64,000 nucleotides of DNA from NCBI RefSeq assembly GCF_030209445.1, contig NZ_JARVSD010000003.1:1-64000 (forward strand), read 5' to 3'. Origin of the DNA: Promicromonospora sp. MEB111 (lineage in GTDB: Bacteria; Actinomycetota; Actinomycetes; Actinomycetales; Cellulomonadaceae). Within the stretch, counting starts at the first letter, position 1, and every line of letters starts with the position of its first letter. The position numbers and the translations under genes are program-made. The notes beneath the pieces are model-generated. The model was not told the origin of the DNA, did not search any database, and saw nothing but the letters and a program-made list of their open reading frames with translations. This document shows positions 62,029 to 64,000 of the stretch, piece after piece.

Positions 62029-62939
62029 TGACGACCTCGACCCTTCTTTCCAGGTCTCGTACCGACCGTGCGGTGCAGGACACCTCGGGGCCCGTGGGCC
62101 AGGGCCGCCGCCTGGGCTCGCACGTGGTGCTCGTGATCCTCGCGATCTACTTCGTGGTGCCCCTGTGGTGGCTCGCCGTGGCGTCCACCAAGACGAACGC
62201 GGGCCTGTTCGCCGGGGACGCGCTCTGGTTCGGCTCCGACTTCGCGCTCTGGGACAACATCGCCGGGCTCTTCACGCACCAGGGCGGCATCTACTGGACG
62301 TGGTTCCGCAACTCGTTCGTCTACGCGATCGCGGGCGGCGTGGGCGCGACGGCGCTCTCCGTGCTCGCGGGGTACGGCCTCGCCAAGTACCGGTTCCGGG
62401 GGCGTTCGGCGTTCTTCGCGCTGCTGCTCGGCTCGGTCATGGTCCCGATGACGGCGCTCGTCATCCCCACCTTCGTGCTGCTGAGCGGGATGGGCCTGCT
62501 CAACACCATGTGGGCGGTGATCCTGCCGTCGCTGCTCAGCCCGGTCGGCGTCTACCTCGTGCGGGTCTACGCCCAGGACGCGGTGCCGGAGGAGGTGCTC
62601 GACGCCGGACGGGTCGACGGCGCGGGTGAACTTCGCCTCTTCTTCCAGGTGGTGCTTCCGCTGCTGCGACCGGCGATCGTGACCGTTCTGCTCCTCACCA
62701 CGGTCGCGACCTGGAACAACTTCTTCCTGCCGCTGGCGGTCCTGCGGGACCCGAACCTGCTGCCGGTGACGGTCGGCATCTACAACTGGCAGGCCCTCTC
62801 GAACGCCGGCGCGGGCGGCGAGCAGGTGTGGAACCTGATCGTCACAGGGTCGTTCCTGTCGGTGGTTCCGCTGGTCGCAGCGTTTCTTTCGTTGCAGAGG
62901 TACTGGCAGGGCGGGCTGTCGCTCGGCAGCGTCCGGTAG
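62028..62939 (+). CDS. ABC sugar permease, MalG-like (CUT1), second system
   Basis: 303 residues; start overlaps the previous stop by one base. Six membrane segments; EAA-type loop VLDAGRVDGAGELRLFFQVVLPLLRPA; C-terminus LQRYWQGGLSLGSVR. No ATPase follows; the operon ends at a perfect hairpin, so a shared MsiK-type ATPase is required. Confidence 0.93.
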   Translation: MTTSTLLSRSRTDRAVQDTSGPVGQGRRLGSHVVLVILAIYFVVPLWWLAVASTKTNAGLFAGDALWFGSDFALWDNIAGLFTHQGGIYWTWFRNSFVYAIAGGVGATALSVLAGYGLAKYRFRGRSAFFALLLGSVMVPMTALVIPTFVLLSGMGLLNTMWAVILPSLLSPVGVYLVRVYAQDAVPEEVLDAGRVDGAGELRLFFQVVLPLLRPAIVTVLLLTTVATWNNFFLPLAVLRDPNLLPVTVGIYNWQALSNAGAGGEQVWNLIVTGSFLSVVPLVAAFLSLQRYWQGGLSLGSVR

Positions 62940-62941
62940 CG

Positions 62942-62970
62942 TCGGCCGGCCCGCGTGGCGGGCCGGCCGA
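62942..62970 (+). terminator. 13-bp perfect hairpin terminator
   Basis: TCGGCCGGCCCGC (62942-62954) and its complement 62958-62970 with a GTG loop, three bases after the permease stop. Confidence 0.85.
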
Positions 62971-63115
62971 GGCTCAGACTCCCTTGACCCAGCTCCCGGC
63001 CGGTTGACGGTCTCGATGCCGTAACCATTCAAGAAGGCTTCCTTACTTTTCCGGGACCACGGCTACCGTGAACCCCGTCACCGATGGGTCGTGGCGGGGT
63101 TCAGCCGACGCGACT

Positions 63116-63160
63116 TTGACCAATGGGCTTGTGAGCGTTCACAATCTGTTGCGTTCACAA
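63116..63160 (+). promoter_or_regulatory. chvE promoter with operator and direct repeat
   Basis: TTGACC (63116-63121), 18-base spacer, CACAAT (63140-63145). The palindrome TTGTGAGCGTTCACAA (63129-63144) overlaps the -10 box and matches the ara operator at 12 of 14 positions (63130-63143). GCGTTCACAA occurs at 63135-63144 and again at 63151-63160. Confidence 0.65.
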
Positions 63161-63186
63161 AGTGAAGTCGGCCGGGTTGCAGAGAC

Positions 63187-63200
63187 GTTGCCCGGGCAAC
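63187..63200. promoter_or_regulatory. 14-bp palindrome in the chvE leader
   Basis: GTTGCCCGGGCAAC is perfectly symmetric and lies 18 bases before the ATG, next to the ribosome site. Could be a second operator or a small hairpin. Confidence 0.5.
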
Positions 63201-63218
63201 ACTCGAAGAGGAGAAGTC

Positions 63219-64000
63219 ATGGCAAGGAAGCTGTGGGCTACGCGTGGTCTGGCCGCGCTGGCAACGGGCGCGATGGCCGTCTCGCTCGCCGCGTGCGGCG
63301 GTGGCGGTGCCGGTGCGGGTGGCGGCGCCGATGGCGGTGCCGGGGACGGCGAGGCCGGCGGCCTCGTGGGTGTGGCCATGCCCACCCAGACGTACGAGCG
63401 CTGGATCGCCGACGGCGACGCCGTGAAGACGGGTCTCGAGGAGGCCGGGTACGACGTCGACCTGCAGTTCGCGGGCGACGACATCCCGACCCAGCAGCAG
63501 CAGATCGACGCGATGATCAACAAGGGTGCCGAGGCGCTCATCATCGCCTCGATCGACGGCACCGCGCTGGGCAGCCAGCTCGAGGCCGCCGCCGCCGCCG
63601 ACATCCCGGTCATCTCCTACGACCGCCTGATCCGCGACTCGGAGAACGTCGACTTCTACGTCACGTTCGACAACTACCAGGTGGGCGTGCAGCAGGGCAC
63701 CTCGCTGCTGACCGGCCTGGGCATCCTCGACGAGAACGGCGAGGAGGCCGCGGACGCGCCCGAGGGCCCGTTCAACATCGAGCTGTTCGCCGGCTCGCCC
63801 GACGACAACAACGCCGGGTTCTTCTTCGACGGCGCGATGTCCGTGCTCCAGCCGTACATCGACGACAAGACGCTCGTCGTGCCCTCGGAGCAGGTCGACT
63901 TCGGCACCGTCGCCATCCAGCGGTGGGAGCAGGAGCGTGCGCAGAAGCGCATGGAGGACCTCCTGACCGCCACGTACACCAAGGGTGACGTGACCGTCGA
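63219..64000 (+). CDS. chvE: ChvE-type multiple-monosaccharide binding lipoprotein, C-terminus cut off
   Basis: 260 codons run to the window edge without a stop. Lipoprotein signal with lipobox SLAAC (Cys 26) and a long Gly/Ala linker. ChvE signatures: LVGVAMPTQTYERWIADGD, DIPTQQQQIDAMINKGAEALIIASIDG, VISYDRLIRDSENVDFYVTFDNYQVGVQQG, ELFAGSPDDNNAGFFFDGAM. ChvE with GguAB imports arabinose, xylose, glucose and galactose. AGAGGAGA ribosome site. Likely followed by ATPase and permease genes outside the window. Confidence 0.92.
   Translation, partial: MARKLWATRGLAALATGAMAVSLAACGGGGAGAGGGADGGAGDGEAGGLVGVAMPTQTYERWIADGDAVKTGLEEAGYDVDLQFAGDDIPTQQQQIDAMINKGAEALIIASIDGTALGSQLEAAAAADIPVISYDRLIRDSENVDFYVTFDNYQVGVQQGTSLLTGLGILDENGEEAADAPEGPFNIELFAGSPDDNNAGFFFDGAMSVLQPYIDDKTLVVPSEQVDFGTVAIQRWEQERAQKRMEDLLTATYTKGDVTV

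Overview
The window is GC-rich (visibly around 70 percent or higher, with strong G/C bias at third codon positions), uses many GTG starts and has dense carbohydrate-utilisation genes. It looks like a chromosomal segment of a polysaccharide-degrading actinobacterium. The mix of fungal/plant-wall hydrolases, MsiK-type ABC importers without their own ATPase, a RamB/PrpR-type regulator, DisA/RadA and a GTP-type PEP carboxykinase fits Micrococcales, most likely near Promicromonosporaceae or Cellulomonadaceae; that placement is inference. I see no rRNA, tRNA, CRISPR array, insertion sequence or prophage gene.

Left part (1-6.3 kb): a secreted wall-lysis locus. A three-gene minus-strand operon (CBM32-GH-A glycosidase-CBM32, then CBM32-DUF1996, then a partial exported protein) diverges from a LacI regulator. 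Two identical 15-bp LacI-type operators lie in the divergent promoter. A secreted GH19 chitinase with a chitin-binding module follows.

Middle part (6.4-37 kb): mostly housekeeping and small regulatory modules. It holds a large TerD-domain protein facing a YghZ-type aldo-keto reductase through a symmetric promoter; a DadA-like oxidoreductase; a TetR gene diverging from a two-gene redox operon with two tandem TetR-type palindromes; a ThuA-like protein; a MazE/MazF-type toxin-antitoxin pair; a VOC protein behind a MerR-type promoter; trmL; a tryptophanyl-tRNA synthetase behind a complete Trp-leader attenuator; pckG divergent from a RamB/PrpR-type regulator; a proline iminopeptidase; a YqeB-like membrane protein with a TetR gene; a glpD-glpF-glpK operon; argA, mutY, disA, radA, a PAP2 phosphatase and proC.

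Right part (37-64 kb): an arabinan/arabinose utilisation island. It contains two LacI regulators, two CUT1 importers lacking ATPases (38.6-41.8 and 59.7-62.9 kb), araBDA, a complete YtfQRT-YjfF-type CUT2 importer, a giant secreted GH43-GH51 fusion, a cytoplasmic GH51 arabinofuranosidase and the start of a ChvE-type importer. The likely flow is extracellular release of arabinofuranosyl units, uptake, cytoplasmic trimming by GH51, then AraA, AraB and AraD into the pentose phosphate pathway. A LacI-type operator (TGTGAGCGCTAACA) is identical upstream of araB and ytfQ and nearly conserved upstream of chvE; a second motif (CTACAACGTTG) flanks the other LacI gene at the GH51 and CUT1 promoters.

Two structural themes recur. 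Many genes have a -10 box 6-8 bases before the start codon, so leaderless transcripts are probably common. Genes are separated by unusually long, near-perfect hairpins, including a family sharing TGTCAGAC...GTCTGACA arms and a 24-bp perfect stem inside the ytfQ-ytfR operon.
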